Source of the DNA: Heliomicrobium undosum
Lineage (GTDB): Bacteria; Bacillota; Desulfitobacteriia; Heliobacteriales; Heliobacteriaceae
Assembly: GCF_009877425.1 (NCBI RefSeq)
Contig: NZ_WXEY01000004.1
Location: forward strand, 186,001 to 250,000
Reading direction: 5' to 3'
DNA: 64,000 nucleotides
Position numbers and translations under genes: made by a program. Below the pieces are notes generated by a model. That model was not told the DNA's origin, ran no database searches, and saw nothing but the letters and a program-made list of their open reading frames with translations. Positions 41,048 through 52,256 of the stretch are shown piece by piece. Each line of letters starts with the position of its first letter. Position 1 is the stretch's first letter.

Positions 41048-42874
41048 ATGGCCACTGCCGAAATGGCATTTAACCCCCGGGCCCAGGTCTTTGAGTACTT
41101 CAAAGACAAAGTGCCCGCCACTCGGGGCGCCGTTCTGAAAGCCCATATCAACCACCTGGGCAACATTGCAGCTATGGTCTCTTTCATTCTCGTTCATCAC
41201 CTGAGCTGGGATCCCGCGACCCAAGGTGTTCTGTGGGCCCCCGCCACCATGTTTTATGCTCGTCTTTATCAACTGGGTCTTGATGCGACCGCGCTGAGCC
41301 CCGATGCGCTGTTCGTCGCCCGTATGCACCTTCTTGCCGCAATCATTCTCTGGGGTGTTGGTCACATCAAATCCCCCGCTGAAGAGAAGTTCCTGGAAAA
41401 AGTAACCATGGGCAAGTCCCTGGTCGCTCAGTTCCACTTCTTCGCCCTGGTTGCCACCATGTGGGGCCTGCACATGGCCTTCTACGGCATCCTTGGCCCC
41501 GAAGGCAAACTGGCCCCCACCGGTCTGAGCTTTGACATGTTCGGCCCCATCACCCCCGCCACCATGGCTGGCAACCACATCGCTTTCGGCGCTGTGTTCT
41601 TCCTTGGCGGCATTTTCCACAACTTCGCCGGTTTCAACACCAAGAAGTTCGCCTTCTTCGAAAAAGACTGGGAAGCTGTTCTGTCCGTTAGCTGCCAGAT
41701 CCTCGCTTTCCACTTCGCCACCGTCGTCTTCGCCATGATCATCTGGCAACATCCCCAACTGGGCTTCGGCTTCATGCGTGAATACGCTGTCTCCCAGTAT
41801 GCCGGCCCTGAGCTCAAGATGATTGCCTCCGCCAACCCCGGCCTGCTGGTCAAGCAAGCCATCCTGGGTCACCTGGTGATGGGCATCATGTTCTGGATCG
41901 GCGGCGTCTTCCATGGCGCGCACTTCATGCTGCGGGTTCTCAACGATCCCAAGCTGGCTGAAGAAATGAAGGACTTCAAGTTCATCAAGCGTTGCTATGA
42001 CCACGAGTTCCAGAAGAAGTTCCTGGCCCTGATCATGTTCGGCGCCTTCCTGCCGATCTTTGTCGCCTACGGCATCGCTACCCACAACACCATCGCTGAC
42101 ATCCATGCCGCTTCCAAGGCCGGTATCTTCGCTCACATGACCTACATCAACATCGGCACCCCGCTCCACGACGCCATCTTCGGCTCCAAGGGCTCCATCA
42201 GTGAATTCGTCGCCGCCCACGCTATCGCTGGCGGTCTGCACTTCACCATGGTTCCCATGTGGCGTATGGTGTTCTTCAGCAAGGTTTCGCCCTGGACCAC
42301 CAAGGTTGGCATGAAAGCCAAGCGCGACGGCGAGTTCCCCTGCCTTGGCCCTGCTTACGGCGGCACCTGCTCCATCTCCTTGGTTGACCAGTTCTACCTG
42401 GCCATCTTCTTCTCCCTCCAGGTCATCGCTCCCGCCTGGTTCTACATTGATGGTTGCTGGATGGGCTCCTTCGTAGCCGTTGCCGCTCCCTACAATGACA
42501 TCTACCAGGCTGCTGTGGCCACCTTCAACTCCAACAACCCGCTCCATCAGCTGTCCCCGCTCACCAACATGGGCTACTTCTCCTACATCATTCAGAAGAC
42601 CACGGCCATGTTCTCCCGCTATGACGGCCACATGATCCAGGCTCTGCTGGGCGCTCACTTCATCTGGGCCTTCACCTTCTCCATGTTGTTCCAGTATCGC
42701 GGTTCCCGCGACGAGGGCGCCATGGTTCTGAAGTGGGCTCACGAGCAAGTCGGCGTCGGCTTCGCTGGCAAAATGTACAACCGGGCCCTCAGCCTCAAAG
42801 AAGGCAAAGCGATCGGTACCTTCTTGTTCTTCAAGATGACCATCGTCTGCATGTGGGCTCTGGCCATGGTGTAA
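41048..42874 (+). CDS. pshA: homodimeric type I reaction centre core protein PshA (P800)
   Basis: PshA forms both halves of the heliobacterial reaction centre and binds bacteriochlorophyll g, 8(1)-OH-chlorophyll a and carotenoid. The 608-residue protein has about 11 membrane helices. The FX cluster loop CLGPAYGGTC supplies C432 and C441 from each copy. The first six helices act as antenna and the last five as the electron-transfer core. The ATG follows AAAAGGAGG. Codon use is strikingly uniform (mostly C-ending), as expected for an abundant protein. A 235-base leader upstream holds no credible gene; a weak -10 (TACAAT at 40963) lies in it. A strong terminator follows. Confidence 0.99.
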   Translation: MATAEMAFNPRAQVFEYFKDKVPATRGAVLKAHINHLGNIAAMVSFILVHHLSWDPATQGVLWAPATMFYARLYQLGLDATALSPDALFVARMHLLAAIILWGVGHIKSPAEEKFLEKVTMGKSLVAQFHFFALVATMWGLHMAFYGILGPEGKLAPTGLSFDMFGPITPATMAGNHIAFGAVFFLGGIFHNFAGFNTKKFAFFEKDWEAVLSVSCQILAFHFATVVFAMIIWQHPQLGFGFMREYAVSQYAGPELKMIASANPGLLVKQAILGHLVMGIMFWIGGVFHGAHFMLRVLNDPKLAEEMKDFKFIKRCYDHEFQKKFLALIMFGAFLPIFVAYGIATHNTIADIHAASKAGIFAHMTYINIGTPLHDAIFGSKGSISEFVAAHAIAGGLHFTMVPMWRMVFFSKVSPWTTKVGMKAKRDGEFPCLGPAYGGTCSISLVDQFYLAIFFSLQVIAPAWFYIDGCWMGSFVAVAAPYNDIYQAAVATFNSNNPLHQLSPLTNMGYFSYIIQKTTAMFSRYDGHMIQALLGAHFIWAFTFSMLFQYRGSRDEGAMVLKWAHEQVGVGFAGKMYNRALSLKEGKAIGTFLFFKMTIVCMWALAMV

Positions 42875-42902
42875 TCGCACCAAATCCATTTTGTTCCTAC
42901 AC

Positions 42903-42934
42903 CCCCTGCGCCCTGAGAGGGGCGCAGGGGTTTT
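42903..42934 (+). terminator. intrinsic terminator of pshA
   Basis: An 11-bp perfect GC-rich stem CCCCTGCGCCC/GGGCGCAGGGG with a 6-base loop is followed by TTTT. A second hairpin CGGCCTG/CAGGCCG at 42952 has no T-tract. Confidence 0.93.
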
Positions 42935-43003
42935 ATCTCGCTTACGGAAAAAACGGCCTGATCCAGGCCGGCAACAATGAATCATTCTAGGGGGGTGGAG
43001 GCC

Positions 43004-43687
43004 ATGGCAAACGAACTGAATTCCTATTGGACACAACAGGAACAGGTGAGAAATTATTTTGACGGCGATGCCTTTCAGCGATGGGCGTCCATCAGCAAAG
43101 GAGAGAGCAAAAACTTTGCCCAGCGAAAGCTCATCGAAGGTCGTCAAGCCATCCACCGCTGCCTTTTGGACTGGATCGGGCCGGTAGCTGGTAAGCGCAT
43201 CATCGATGCCGGATGCGGAGCAGGTTTTCTTGCAGAGATTCTCGCCGAACAGGGCGCTATCGTCAAAGGTATTGATATTTCCACGAAAATGATCGAAATG
43301 GCTTCCGCGCGCAACCGTGGAAGGGACAACCTCGCCTTTGAGGTCAGTGATTTAGTCTCGGAAAAAGGAAATTACGACATCCTCATTTCGATGGATGTGT
43401 TGATTCATTATCCCCTTGCTGACTTGCCCGCGTTGCTGGAACATACGCTGGGCCGCGCCCGGGAACGGGCCTATATCACCTTCGCGCCGTCGACCGCATG
43501 GTTTCGCTTCCTTAAATCAGTAGGCGAGCGGATGTCGGGAAGCTCCCGCACAACCAGCGCCTATCTGCATCCGATTTCGGAGATCCATTCCATTTTGAAT
43601 AAACTGGGCTACCAATCTACTCGCCAAGAGCTGGTCTCTAACATCATCTATAACGCGATGCTGTTAGAGATTAAGCCGAAACGATGA
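43004..43687 (+). CDS. bchM: magnesium protoporphyrin IX O-methyltransferase
   Basis: BchM uses SAM to methylate the C13 propionate of Mg-protoporphyrin IX after Mg insertion. The 227-residue class I methyltransferase has the SAM loop IIDAGCGAGFLAEILA (residues ~67-82) and the acidic GIDIS that follows. The ATG at 43004 has GGGGGTGGAGG upstream. It is the first gene of the long bchM-crtN run. No distinct promoter is obvious between the pshA terminator and bchM, so partial read-through is possible. Confidence 0.94.
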   Translation: MANELNSYWTQQEQVRNYFDGDAFQRWASISKGESKNFAQRKLIEGRQAIHRCLLDWIGPVAGKRIIDAGCGAGFLAEILAEQGAIVKGIDISTKMIEMASARNRGRDNLAFEVSDLVSEKGNYDILISMDVLIHYPLADLPALLEHTLGRARERAYITFAPSTAWFRFLKSVGERMSGSSRTTSAYLHPISEIHSILNKLGYQSTRQELVSNIIYNAMLLEIKPKR

Positions 43688-43701
43688 CTAGGAGGCTTGA
43701 C

Positions 43702-45354
43702 ATGCGCATACTGATGATCCAACCTAACTACCATTGCGGTGGCGCCGAGATTGCTGGGAACTGGCCGCCGAGCTGGGCGCCCTATATCGGCGGATCGTTA
43801 AAGGCAGCCGGTTACACCAACATGAAATTCATCGATGCAATGACCGAGGATCTACCAGATGACGTGCTAGCTGAAATCATCCGGAAGAACCAGCCGGATG
43901 TGGTCATGGCGAGTGCGATTACGCCGATGATTTATAAAGCGCAAGACACCTTGCGTATTGCGAAAAAGAGCAACCCCACCTGTAAGACCATCCTGGGCGG
44001 GATCCATCCCACCTTTATGTACAGCCAGATCCTGACCGAGACGCCCGAGATCGACTACATCGTCCGTGGCGAGGGCGAGGAGATCATTGTCAACCTGATG
44101 AACGCCATCGCCGCCGGTTCTGATCTAAAGGATCGCAAGGACATCATGGGTATCGCCTATATGGAGGACGGCAAGGTTGTCGCCACGCCGGCCCATCCGC
44201 CGATCAAGAACCTGGACGGACTGACTCCCGACTGGAGCATCCTGGACTGGGACAAGTACATCTACATCCCCCTCAACTGCCGCGTGGCTGTGCCGAACTT
44301 CGCCCGTGGCTGCCCCTTCACCTGCCGTTTCTGCTCCCAGTGGAAGTTCTGGCGGACTTACCGGGTACGTCACCCGAAGAAGTTCGTTGACAAGATCGAG
44401 ACGCTTGTCAAAGACCACAAGGTGGGTTTCTTCATCCTCGCCGACGAGGAACCGACCATCAACCGCGACAAGTTTGTGGCCATGTGCCAGGAACTGATCG
44501 ATCGCAAGCTTGACGTGCACTGGGGCATTAACACTCGCGTCACCGATATCCTGCGGGACGCCCACCTGCTGCCCTTCTACCGCAAGGCCGGCCTTGTTCA
44601 CATCTCCCTCGGCACTGAGGCGGCCACCCAGATGAACCTCGACCGTTTCCGCAAGGAAACGACGATGGAAGAGAATAAGCGGGCCATCGATATGATCAAA
44701 GCCAACGGCATGGTCGCCGAGGCGCAGTTCATCATGGGCCTGGAAAACGAATCGCCGAAGACGATCGAAGAGACCTTCCAACTGGCCCGCTACTGGGACG
44801 CGGACATGGTCAACTGGAACATGTACACGCCCTGGCCCTTCTCGGAACTCTTTGAGGAACTGGGCGACAAGGTCGAGGTTCGTGACTACTCCAAGTACAA
44901 CTTCGTCACCCCGATCATGCAACCCGACGAGATGGACCGGGAAGATGTCCTCAAAGGCGTGCTTCGCAGCTATGCCCGCTTCTATATGCGCAAGAGCTTC
45001 CTCGACTATCCCTTTATCAAGGACCCTTTCAAGCGCAAGTACATGATGGGCTGCCTGAAGGCCTTTTTGAAGATGACAGCCACCCAACGCTTCTACGACA
45101 TCGGACGGGTAAAGCGGAAAGGTTTCCACACCGAGGTTGACCTGGGCTTCGATCAGTCCAAGATCGTCAGCAAGGAAGAACTGGCCCGCATCAAGGCGGC
45201 CAAGCAGGTACAGGTGGACGAGGACTTCGGCACCATCACCGCTTGCGGTGCGCCGAAGGACCTGGAGATCTCCGCCTGCGGCGCGCCCCGCGATCTGCCT
45301 TCCATTGAGACGACGCCCGATGGCAACACGGCCGTGAGGGGCATGAAGATATGA
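43702..45354 (+). CDS. bchE: anaerobic Mg-protoporphyrin IX monomethyl ester cyclase (radical SAM, B12)
   Basis: BchE forms the isocyclic ring E without oxygen; it uses a cobalamin and a radical-SAM cluster. The 550-residue protein starts with a B12-binding-like domain and has the CxxxCxxC motif [11 protein letters not shown] (C204, C208, C211). I chose the ATG at 43702 behind AGGAGG; a start at 43684 would overlap bchM by four bases. The C-terminal end repeats ACGAP(K/R)DL twice within about 20 residues, which is unusual. bchL starts with a four-base ATGA overlap. Confidence 0.97.
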   Translation: MRILMIQPNYHCGGAEIAGNWPPSWAPYIGGSLKAAGYTNMKFIDAMTEDLPDDVLAEIIRKNQPDVVMASAITPMIYKAQDTLRIAKKSNPTCKTILGGIHPTFMYSQILTETPEIDYIVRGEGEEIIVNLMNAIAAGSDLKDRKDIMGIAYMEDGKVVATPAHPPIKNLDGLTPDWSILDWDKYIYIPLNCRVAVPNFARGCPFTCRFCSQWKFWRTYRVRHPKKFVDKIETLVKDHKVGFFILADEEPTINRDKFVAMCQELIDRKLDVHWGINTRVTDILRDAHLLPFYRKAGLVHISLGTEAATQMNLDRFRKETTMEENKRAIDMIKANGMVAEAQFIMGLENESPKTIEETFQLARYWDADMVNWNMYTPWPFSELFEELGDKVEVRDYSKYNFVTPIMQPDEMDREDVLKGVLRSYARFYMRKSFLDYPFIKDPFKRKYMMGCLKAFLKMTATQRFYDIGRVKRKGFHTEVDLGFDQSKIVSKEELARIKAAKQVQVDEDFGTITACGAPKDLEISACGAPRDLPSIETTPDGNTAVRGMKI

Positions 45355-46214
45355 TTATCGCCGTATACGGTAAAGGCGGCGTCGGCAAGTCGACCACCAC
45401 GTCCAACCTGGCCGTGGCCATCGCTAAGACAGGTCGCCGTGTGTTGCAGATCGGTTGCGACCCTAAGAGCGATTCCACCTTCACCATCGCCGGGAGAATG
45501 ATCCCGACGGTGGTGGAGGTCCTCGATAAGTTCAACTACCACTACGAATCAATCGAACCCGATGATCTGGTCGTCAAGGGTTACGCCGGCGTCTGTGTCG
45601 TTGAGACAGGCGGCCCGCCCGCCGGCAGCGGCTGTGGCGGTTATGTTGTCGGCGAGACGGTCAAGCTCCTCGAAAAGCTTGACATCATGAGCAAATATGA
45701 CGTGATCCTCTTCGACGTCCTAGGGGATGTCGTCTGCGGCGGCTTTGCAGCGCCCCTGCAATACGCCGATCTGGCCTGTATTGTCTCCTCCAACGATTTT
45801 GACGCCCTCTTCGCGGCCAACCGCATCTGCGAGAGCATTGTGGAAAAGAACGCCTCCGGTTACGATGTAAAACTTGCTGGCGTTATCGGCAATCGCTGTG
45901 ACCAGGTGGACCTGCTCGAAACCTTCACCCGGCGGATCGAAGCCCCCTTGATGGGCGTTGTTCCCCGCAACGAAGGGGTGCGCCAGTCTCGTGTCAAGGG
46001 GTATACCCTCTTTGAACTGGAAGAGATGGGGGAGCCCGTCAGCGAGATGACGAGCGAGTTTCGCAAGATGGCGGCCTATCTCCTCAGTAAGCCGGAAGGC
46101 GTTGTGCCCAACGCCGTCGGCACACGGGAAATGTTTGAACTCTTTCGAGGGGAGGACCTGCCGTGGAAGGGATCGAACGGGAAAACGGCTGCTTCCACAC
46201 CTTCTGTCCGATAG
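45351..46214 (+). CDS. bchL: light-independent protochlorophyllide reductase, iron protein
   Basis: BchL is the nitrogenase Fe-protein-like ATPase that donates electrons to BchNB for dark reduction of ring D. The 287-residue protein has the P-loop [10 protein letters not shown] (residues 7-16), and C95 and C129 bridge the shared [4Fe-4S] cluster of its dimer. It overlaps bchE by four bases at the start and bchN by 52 bases at the end. The C-terminal extension after about residue 270 lies in that overlap. Confidence 0.98.
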   Translation: MIIAVYGKGGVGKSTTTSNLAVAIAKTGRRVLQIGCDPKSDSTFTIAGRMIPTVVEVLDKFNYHYESIEPDDLVVKGYAGVCVVETGGPPAGSGCGGYVVGETVKLLEKLDIMSKYDVILFDVLGDVVCGGFAAPLQYADLACIVSSNDFDALFAANRICESIVEKNASGYDVKLAGVIGNRCDQVDLLETFTRRIEAPLMGVVPRNEGVRQSRVKGYTLFELEEMGEPVSEMTSEFRKMAAYLLSKPEGVVPNAVGTREMFELFRGEDLPWKGSNGKTAASTPSVR

Positions 46215-47503
46215 CCAGTGTCGCCTGGTTGCACCGCAAGATCAAGGACTCCTTTTTTCTGATCGTGGGGACTCACACCTGCGCCCACTTCATCCAGACG
46301 GCTCTCGACGTCATGGTCTACGCCCATTCCCGCTTCGGCTTCGCCGTCCTGGAGGAGTCAGACCTTGTGGCGGCCTCGCCGACAGAAGAACTGGCGAAAG
46401 TAGTCGAAGACGTCAAGGCGGAATGGCAACCGAAAGTGATCTTTCTGCTAAGCACCTGCAGTTGCGATATCCTCAAGCTCGACCTGGAGAACTCCAGCAA
46501 AGACCTGAGCAGCCGATTCGGCTTCCCTGTCGTGCCCGTGCACACCTCGGGCCTGGACCGGACATTCACCCAAGGGGAAGACGCCGTGCTGCATGCGTTG
46601 CTTCCCTTTGTTCCCCGGGAGGCGCCAAAGGCGCCAAAGGCGGAAGTCGTGGAAGAGAAGAAGCGCAGTTGGTTTTCCTTCGGCAAGGATGAGGGGAGCA
46701 AGGCGAGCGCTCCGGCGTCTCCGCAACGCAATCTGGTCCTTGTCGGCGCGGTCACCGATTCGACGACCCAGCAGTTGCAGTGGGAGTTGAAACAACTCGG
46801 CCTGGACAAGGTTGATGTTTTCCCGAGCGGAGACATCAAGAACATGCCGGTGATCAATGAAAACACCGTCATCGCCCCATTGCAACCCTACCTGAGCGAC
46901 ACCTTGGCCACTTTGCGCCGTGAACGGGGCGCTAAGGTGCTGACGACACTCCTGCCCATCGGGCCCGACGGTACGGCGCGCTTTCTGGAGGCCATCTGCG
47001 CCGAATTCGGCCTGGACGCCTCCCGGGTTGCGGAAAGGGAGGCCCAGACCTGGAGTGGGTTGGAGAGCCAACTGGCCCTCCTGCGCGGCAAGCGGATCAT
47101 GTTCCTCGGCGATAACCTGCTGGAGATCCCTTTGGCCCGCTTCCTCGCCGCCTGCGGCGCCGAAGTGGTTGAAGCCGGCACCCCCTATGTCCACGCCAAG
47201 GACTTATCAGAGGAGATTGCCAGACTCCGAGAAAAAGCGGTGCCCGTCATCGAAAGTCCCAACTTCGCCGCCCAGGTGGAGCGCATCGACCGTCTCCGGC
47301 CTGACCTGATTGTGGCCGGCCTCGGCATCTGCAACCCCCTCGAAGCGGCCGGCTACACGACGGCCTGGTCGATTGAATTCACCTTTGCCCAGATCCACGG
47401 CTTCGTCAATGCCATCGATCTGATCAAACTCTTCATCAAGCCGCTCTTGAAGCGGCAGGCTCTGCTCGATCAGGGCTGGGCGGAAGCGGGGTGGATCTCG
47501 TGA
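46163..47503 (+). CDS. bchN: light-independent protochlorophyllide reductase subunit N
   Basis: BchN pairs with BchB to hold the catalytic [4Fe-4S] cluster and substrate. The 446-residue protein is NifD-like. Cys ligands are likely C15 in TFCPIAS, C40 in THTCAH and C101 in STCSC. A Lys/Ala/Pro-rich insert of about 40 residues (near 155-190, [17 protein letters not shown]) breaks the conserved core and is not usual. The start is GTG at 46163 with GAGGGGAGG; the reading frame shares 52 bases with bchL. Its stop overlaps the bchB start (GTGA). Confidence 0.95.
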   Translation: MEGIERENGCFHTFCPIASVAWLHRKIKDSFFLIVGTHTCAHFIQTALDVMVYAHSRFGFAVLEESDLVAASPTEELAKVVEDVKAEWQPKVIFLLSTCSCDILKLDLENSSKDLSSRFGFPVVPVHTSGLDRTFTQGEDAVLHALLPFVPREAPKAPKAEVVEEKKRSWFSFGKDEGSKASAPASPQRNLVLVGAVTDSTTQQLQWELKQLGLDKVDVFPSGDIKNMPVINENTVIAPLQPYLSDTLATLRRERGAKVLTTLLPIGPDGTARFLEAICAEFGLDASRVAEREAQTWSGLESQLALLRGKRIMFLGDNLLEIPLARFLAACGAEVVEAGTPYVHAKDLSEEIARLREKAVPVIESPNFAAQVERIDRLRPDLIVAGLGICNPLEAAGYTTAWSIEFTFAQIHGFVNAIDLIKLFIKPLLKRQALLDQGWAEAGWIS

Positions 47504-49119
47504 AACTCGCCTACTGGATGTATGAAGGAACCGCCCTCTCCGGGATCGCTCGGGTCGCCGGCAGCATGCCCAAGGTACATACAGTGATACACGGACCCCA
47601 GGGCGACGGCTATATCAACGTCATGTTCTCCATGCTGGAGCGCTTCGACAAGCTCCCGCCCTTTACGCTTTCGCCCATCGGACGGCGGGAGATGGCCCAG
47701 GGTTCGAGAGCGCGCCTTGTCGATACGGTGCGGCGCGTCGAAGCGTTACACCGGCCCGATGTGATCGTCATCACCCCGACCTGCTCGTCGACGCTGCTGC
47801 AGGAAGACCTGCTGGCCGTCGCGCGCAGCCTTGGCCGCCAGACGAAGGCAAAGTTGATCGTGCCCCGGGTGAACGCCTTCCGCGACCTGGAGCACTTTGC
47901 CATGGATGATTTCCTGGCCCAGTTGGTCGCTGAGTTCGCCGTCGAACAGCCGAAGACAGAGCGGTTCAGCGTCAACCTGATTGGTCCCTCTTATCTTGGC
48001 TTTCACCAGATCCACGACCTGAACGAGATCCGGACCATGCTGGAGGAAATCGGCATCGGCGTCAACGCCGTCATCCCCTACGGGGCGACAGTGGAGACGT
48101 TGCGCAGCCTGACCGGCGCCCACCTGAACATCTGCCTCTACCGCGAATACGGCCGTGAGGCCTGTGAATACCTGCGCAAGCGCTTCGGCATTGATTACAT
48201 AACCGTCACCCCCATGGGGATCCGCCAGACAGGCCGATTCCTGCGCGCCCTCGGAGAACAGGCTGGCATCGATGTGACGCCCTACATCCGCCGCCATCTG
48301 GCGCCTTCCGGCGCCTTGGCCCGCTTCACCAAGTCGGTCGACGCCCTGTCATCCCTCTTTGGCAAAAGGGCCGTTGTCTTTGGCGATTTCAGCCATGCTG
48401 TCGGGGCAACCCACCTGTTGCGTGAGATCGGCGTGCAAGTGGTCTGGGCCGGCACCTACATGACCGCATGGAAAGACGAATTCACCGAGGCTGTCGCTGG
48501 TTTGACTGATGAAGCCTTTGTCTGCGACGACTTCCAGGCCGTGAGCCGGAAGATCCGCGACACCCAGCCGGACATCGTCTTCGGCACCCAGATGGAACGG
48601 CACAGCGCCGCCCGCTATGAACTGCCCTGCATCGTCATCAGCAGTCCTGCCCATATCCTCAACTTCCCCCTCTTCCCGGCGCCGGTCCTCGGCTACCGGG
48701 GGATGACCCGCCTGCTCGACACGATCAACCAGACGATCAAACTCGGTCTGGAAGAACACCTGGTCAACATGTTCGGAGAAGACACCGCTTCAGATAGCCA
48801 GATGGAAGCGGCGGCCGTCGCTGAGGGATCCGCCGGCGCCACGGCGACGACGCCCGGACGTGTTCCGGCGACCGTCACGGCAACGGCGGGTTCGGCAGCC
48901 CCGTCCGGCGCGACAGGAGCTGTCGCAAACGGCGATGAATTGCATTGGGACGCCGAGGCCTTGAAGGCCTTGAAGCAGGTTCCCTTTTTTGTACGAGGAA
49001 AAGTGCAGCGCAATACCGAGAACTATGCCCGCGAACGCGGTTACAGCGAGGTCACCCTGGAAGTGATCTACGCCGCCAAGGCCTATTTCGAGAGCAAGGG
49101 AAATCAGGGCAACCGGTAA
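47500..49119 (+). CDS. bchB: light-independent protochlorophyllide reductase subunit B
   Basis: BchB gives the Asp ligand of the catalytic cluster. The 539-residue protein begins [13 protein letters not shown], and Asp36 in [10 protein letters not shown] is the expected ligand position. [12 protein letters not shown] carries a conserved Cys. A low-complexity Ala/Thr/Gly linker (residues ~430-475) joins the C-terminal PCP-reductase domain (residues ~480-539; [20 protein letters not shown]). The GTG at 47500 gives Asp36 in the family position and a GTGA overlap with bchN, which decides the start over the GTG at 47491. Confidence 0.96.
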   Translation: MKLAYWMYEGTALSGIARVAGSMPKVHTVIHGPQGDGYINVMFSMLERFDKLPPFTLSPIGRREMAQGSRARLVDTVRRVEALHRPDVIVITPTCSSTLLQEDLLAVARSLGRQTKAKLIVPRVNAFRDLEHFAMDDFLAQLVAEFAVEQPKTERFSVNLIGPSYLGFHQIHDLNEIRTMLEEIGIGVNAVIPYGATVETLRSLTGAHLNICLYREYGREACEYLRKRFGIDYITVTPMGIRQTGRFLRALGEQAGIDVTPYIRRHLAPSGALARFTKSVDALSSLFGKRAVVFGDFSHAVGATHLLREIGVQVVWAGTYMTAWKDEFTEAVAGLTDEAFVCDDFQAVSRKIRDTQPDIVFGTQMERHSAARYELPCIVISSPAHILNFPLFPAPVLGYRGMTRLLDTINQTIKLGLEEHLVNMFGEDTASDSQMEAAAVAEGSAGATATTPGRVPATVTATAGSAAPSGATGAVANGDELHWDAEALKALKQVPFFVRGKVQRNTENYARERGYSEVTLEVIYAAKAYFESKGNQGNR

Positions 49120-49142
49120 TTGCCGACGGGAGGAAATAACCG

Positions 49143-50240
49143 ATGACACAAGCGCAACCATCGAACCATAGCGAACGGCGGCAGCCGGCGCAGATCAAAG
49201 TGCCGACCTATCCCTTTACGGCGATCATCGGCCAGGAAGAGATGAAACTGGCCCTCATTCTGAACGTGATCGACCCGCGCATCGGCGGCGTCATGATCAT
49301 GGGCGACCGGGGGACGGGCAAGTCGACGACGGTCCGCGCCCTGGCTGAACTGCTGCCGGAAGTGCCTTCGGTGGCCGATTGTCCTTTCGGATGCCACCCG
49401 GAAAAGACGAGCGAGATGTGCCCCAACTGCCGTGAACGGACGGCAGAAGGGGAAGTTCTTCCCATGACCTACCGCAAGACCCGCGTCGTCGACCTCCCGT
49501 TGGGCGCGACGGAAGACCGCGTCTGCGGCACCATCGATATCCAGAAGGCCTTGGCCGAAGGGGTTAAAGCCTTTGAACCAGGTCTCTTGGCCCAGGCTAA
49601 CCGCGGCTTCCTCTATGTGGACGAGGTCAACCTCCTCGACGACCACCTCGTCGACGTCCTCCTGGACAGCGCCGCCTCCGGCGTCAACGTGGTGGAACGG
49701 GAAGGGATCAGCATCCGCCACCCGGCCCGCTTCGTCCTCGTCGGTTCGGGCAACCCGGAAGAAGGGGAACTGCGTCCCCAGTTGCTCGACCGCTTCGGCC
49801 TTCACGCCCAGATCCGAACATTGCGCGACGCCCACAAGCGCGTCGCCATCATCCGCAGCCGCAGCGATTTCGATAACGACCCCGAGTCTTTCATCGAAAA
49901 ATTCGACGCGCCCCAGGCAGAACTGCAAGCCAAGGTTACCCGAGCCAAGGAGATCCTGAGCGATGTAACCGTCGGCGACGATGTGCTCCTGAAGATCGCC
50001 CAACTCTGCATCGACCTGGAGATCGACGGCCACCGCGGTGAACTGGTTCTCGCTCGGACAGCCAAAGCCCTCGCCGCTTTTGAAGGCCGGACCGAGGTCT
50101 GTGACGACGATGTGGCCCGCATCGCCGTCCTCGGCCTGCGCCATCGCCTGCGCAAGGATCCGCTGGCGACGATGGACAACGGCCGCCGCGTTCAAGAAAA
50201 GGTAGCTCAGATTTTTGGAGTTGAGAAGGCGGGAGCATGA
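49143..50240 (+). CDS. bchI: magnesium chelatase subunit I (AAA+ ATPase)
   Basis: BchI forms hexameric rings with BchD and drives Mg insertion into protoporphyrin IX by BchH. The 365-residue AAA+ protein has Walker [10 protein letters not shown] (residues ~54-62), Walker [11 protein letters not shown], and a sensor arginine region QLLDRFGLH. Cys pairs (CPFGCH and CPNC) near residue 90 are typical of bacterial BchI. AGGAGG lies upstream. Its last bases overlap bchD (ATGA). Confidence 0.98.
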   Translation: MTQAQPSNHSERRQPAQIKVPTYPFTAIIGQEEMKLALILNVIDPRIGGVMIMGDRGTGKSTTVRALAELLPEVPSVADCPFGCHPEKTSEMCPNCRERTAEGEVLPMTYRKTRVVDLPLGATEDRVCGTIDIQKALAEGVKAFEPGLLAQANRGFLYVDEVNLLDDHLVDVLLDSAASGVNVVEREGISIRHPARFVLVGSGNPEEGELRPQLLDRFGLHAQIRTLRDAHKRVAIIRSRSDFDNDPESFIEKFDAPQAELQAKVTRAKEILSDVTVGDDVLLKIAQLCIDLEIDGHRGELVLARTAKALAAFEGRTEVCDDDVARIAVLGLRHRLRKDPLATMDNGRRVQEKVAQIFGVEKAGA

Positions 50241-52243
50241 AGACAAACAGCCTGCCCTTGGCGGCCATCACCGGACAGGAAGGCATCAAACGGGCGCTGC
50301 TCCTCGTTGCCGTCGATCCAGGCTTAAAAGGGGTGGCCATCGCCGGGCCGCGGGGGACCGGTAAGACGGTTCTGGCGCGCGGGCTCCGGCAACTGCTGCC
50401 GTACATAGAACAGATCCAGGGTTGTCCCTGCCACTGCCGCCCGGATAAACCGGCCAGTTGGTGTAGCCGCTGCCGGGAGCAATACAGCGACAGGCTAAAC
50501 GGTCTAAGCGGCAATGAAGATAGCATTCCTGTCCTGCGCCGGGAAGCCCCCTTCATGGAGGTTCCCCTCGGCGCCACGGAAGACCGCCTGCTCGGTGCCA
50601 TCGATGTGGAGCAGTCCCTCGCCGGCGGCGCGCGGGCCTGGCAGCCGGGTCTCATCGGCGAAGCCAACCGCGGCGTGCTCTATGTGGACCAGTTGAACCT
50701 GCTTGACGACGGGCTCGTCAATTCCCTCTTCGACGCCATGTCGGGGATCTGCCGTCTCGAACGGGAAGGCATCTCCGTTCAATACCCCTCCGATTTTGTC
50801 CTCGTCGGAACCTATGACCCGGACGAGGGCGCCTTGCGGGGCCACCTGGCCGACCGCATCGCCATCCATGTGAGCAGCGGCCTCATCAACGACCTGGAAC
50901 AGCGCATCGAGATCATGCGCCGCCAGGAACTGTTCGTCGATGAGCCCGACGCCTTTGAAAAACTGTACGCCGACGAGCAGGACGATCTGCTGCGCAAAAT
51001 CGATGGCGCTCGCGAACGCCTGCCTGCCGTCACCATCTCGGAGAGCCAGGTGCTCTACCTGATCGGCCAGTCCCTGAAACGGGGCGTTCCCGGTCACCGG
51101 GGCGACCTCTTCGCCGTCCGTCTCGCCAAAGCCCATGCGGCTCTGGAGGGCCGTTCGGCCGTAGAGCCCATCGACCTCGCCTTGGCCGTTGAGTTTGTGA
51201 TCAAGCCGCGCCAGACCGTCGACCTTCCCGATGAGGAAGAGCAACAACCGCCGCCTCCTCCGCCGCCGCCGCCTCCGCCACCGCCGGAGCCGGATAAAGA
51301 CGACAAAGATGACCCGCCGCCTGACGCGCCCAAAGATGAACAGACGATGACCCTGCCCGAGGAGTTTTTCTTCGACGCTGAGGAAGTCCCCGTCGAAGAT
51401 GAGTTGCTCTCCTTGCAGAACAAGGCCCAGCGGCAGGCCCGCGGCGGCGCTCACGGCAAGCAAAAGAGCATGGAGCGGGGACGCTACGCCCGCGCGCTCC
51501 TGCCCCCGCCGGGCAAGCCCTCGCGGATCGCCGTCGACGCCACCTTGCGGGCGGCAGCGCCTTACCAGCAGGAACGGCGACGTTCTGGCAAGTTCGGCAA
51601 CCGCGAGGTCATCGTCACCGATTCGGACCTGCGGGCCAAGCAGTTCGTCCGCAAATCTGGCGCCTTGATCATCTTCGTCGTCGACGCCAGCGGCAGCATG
51701 GCCTTCAACCGGATGAGCAGCGCCAAAGGCGCCGTTTCGGTGCTGTTGAACGAGGCCTATGTCAACCGCGACAAGGTGGGCATGATCATCTTCCGCGGCC
51801 AGAAGGCCGAGGTCATCGTGCCGCCCACCCGCAGCGTCGAACTGGCCAAGAAGCGTTTCGATCAGGTGCCTGTCGGCGGCGGCTCGCCTCTGGCTGACGC
51901 CATCGCCCAGGCCCTCGAATTGGGCGTCAAGAGCATCGGCAGCGATGTGGGTCAGGTGATCATCACCCTGATCACTGACGGTCGCGGCAACATCCCTCTC
52001 AACCCCGAGGAGGGTCCCAAAAACCGGGATCAGTTGAACGAAGAGATCCTGGCCATCAGCCGCAAGATTCCTGAGCAGGGTTTTTCCATGCTCGTCATCG
52101 ATACGGCCAACAAGTTCACTTCGACCGGATTTGCCGAAAAGATCGCCGGAGCGGCCTTCGGCCAGTACTACTACCTGCCCAAGATGTCGGCGACAACACT
52201 TGCCGAGACGGTCAAGAGCGGCGTGCACGCGCTGCGGAAATAA
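50237..52243 (+). CDS. bchD: magnesium chelatase subunit D
   Basis: BchD is the regulatory partner of BchI. The N-terminal half (residues ~1-315) is an AAA+ domain close to BchI, with Walker [11 protein letters not shown] linker with 13 consecutive prolines followed by an acidic patch lies near residues 338-375. The C-terminal half is a von Willebrand A domain with MIDAS motif DASGSMAF near residue 482. The 668-residue length is normal. It overlaps bchI by four bases; BchH starts 13 bases after. Confidence 0.97.
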   Translation: MKTNSLPLAAITGQEGIKRALLLVAVDPGLKGVAIAGPRGTGKTVLARGLRQLLPYIEQIQGCPCHCRPDKPASWCSRCREQYSDRLNGLSGNEDSIPVLRREAPFMEVPLGATEDRLLGAIDVEQSLAGGARAWQPGLIGEANRGVLYVDQLNLLDDGLVNSLFDAMSGICRLEREGISVQYPSDFVLVGTYDPDEGALRGHLADRIAIHVSSGLINDLEQRIEIMRRQELFVDEPDAFEKLYADEQDDLLRKIDGARERLPAVTISESQVLYLIGQSLKRGVPGHRGDLFAVRLAKAHAALEGRSAVEPIDLALAVEFVIKPRQTVDLPDEEEQQPPPPPPPPPPPPPEPDKDDKDDPPPDAPKDEQTMTLPEEFFFDAEEVPVEDELLSLQNKAQRQARGGAHGKQKSMERGRYARALLPPPGKPSRIAVDATLRAAAPYQQERRRSGKFGNREVIVTDSDLRAKQFVRKSGALIIFVVDASGSMAFNRMSSAKGAVSVLLNEAYVNRDKVGMIIFRGQKAEVIVPPTRSVELAKKRFDQVPVGGGSPLADAIAQALELGVKSIGSDVGQVIITLITDGRGNIPLNPEEGPKNRDQLNEEILAISRKIPEQGFSMLVIDTANKFTSTGFAEKIAGAAFGQYYYLPKMSATTLAETVKSGVHALRK

Positions 52244-52256
52244 GGGGGGATAGCCA

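Noticed and set aside
40871-43156. A 761-codon open frame on the minus strand opposite pshA.
   Set aside because: It mirrors the codon bias of pshA and crosses the pshA terminator; no motif or ribosome site.
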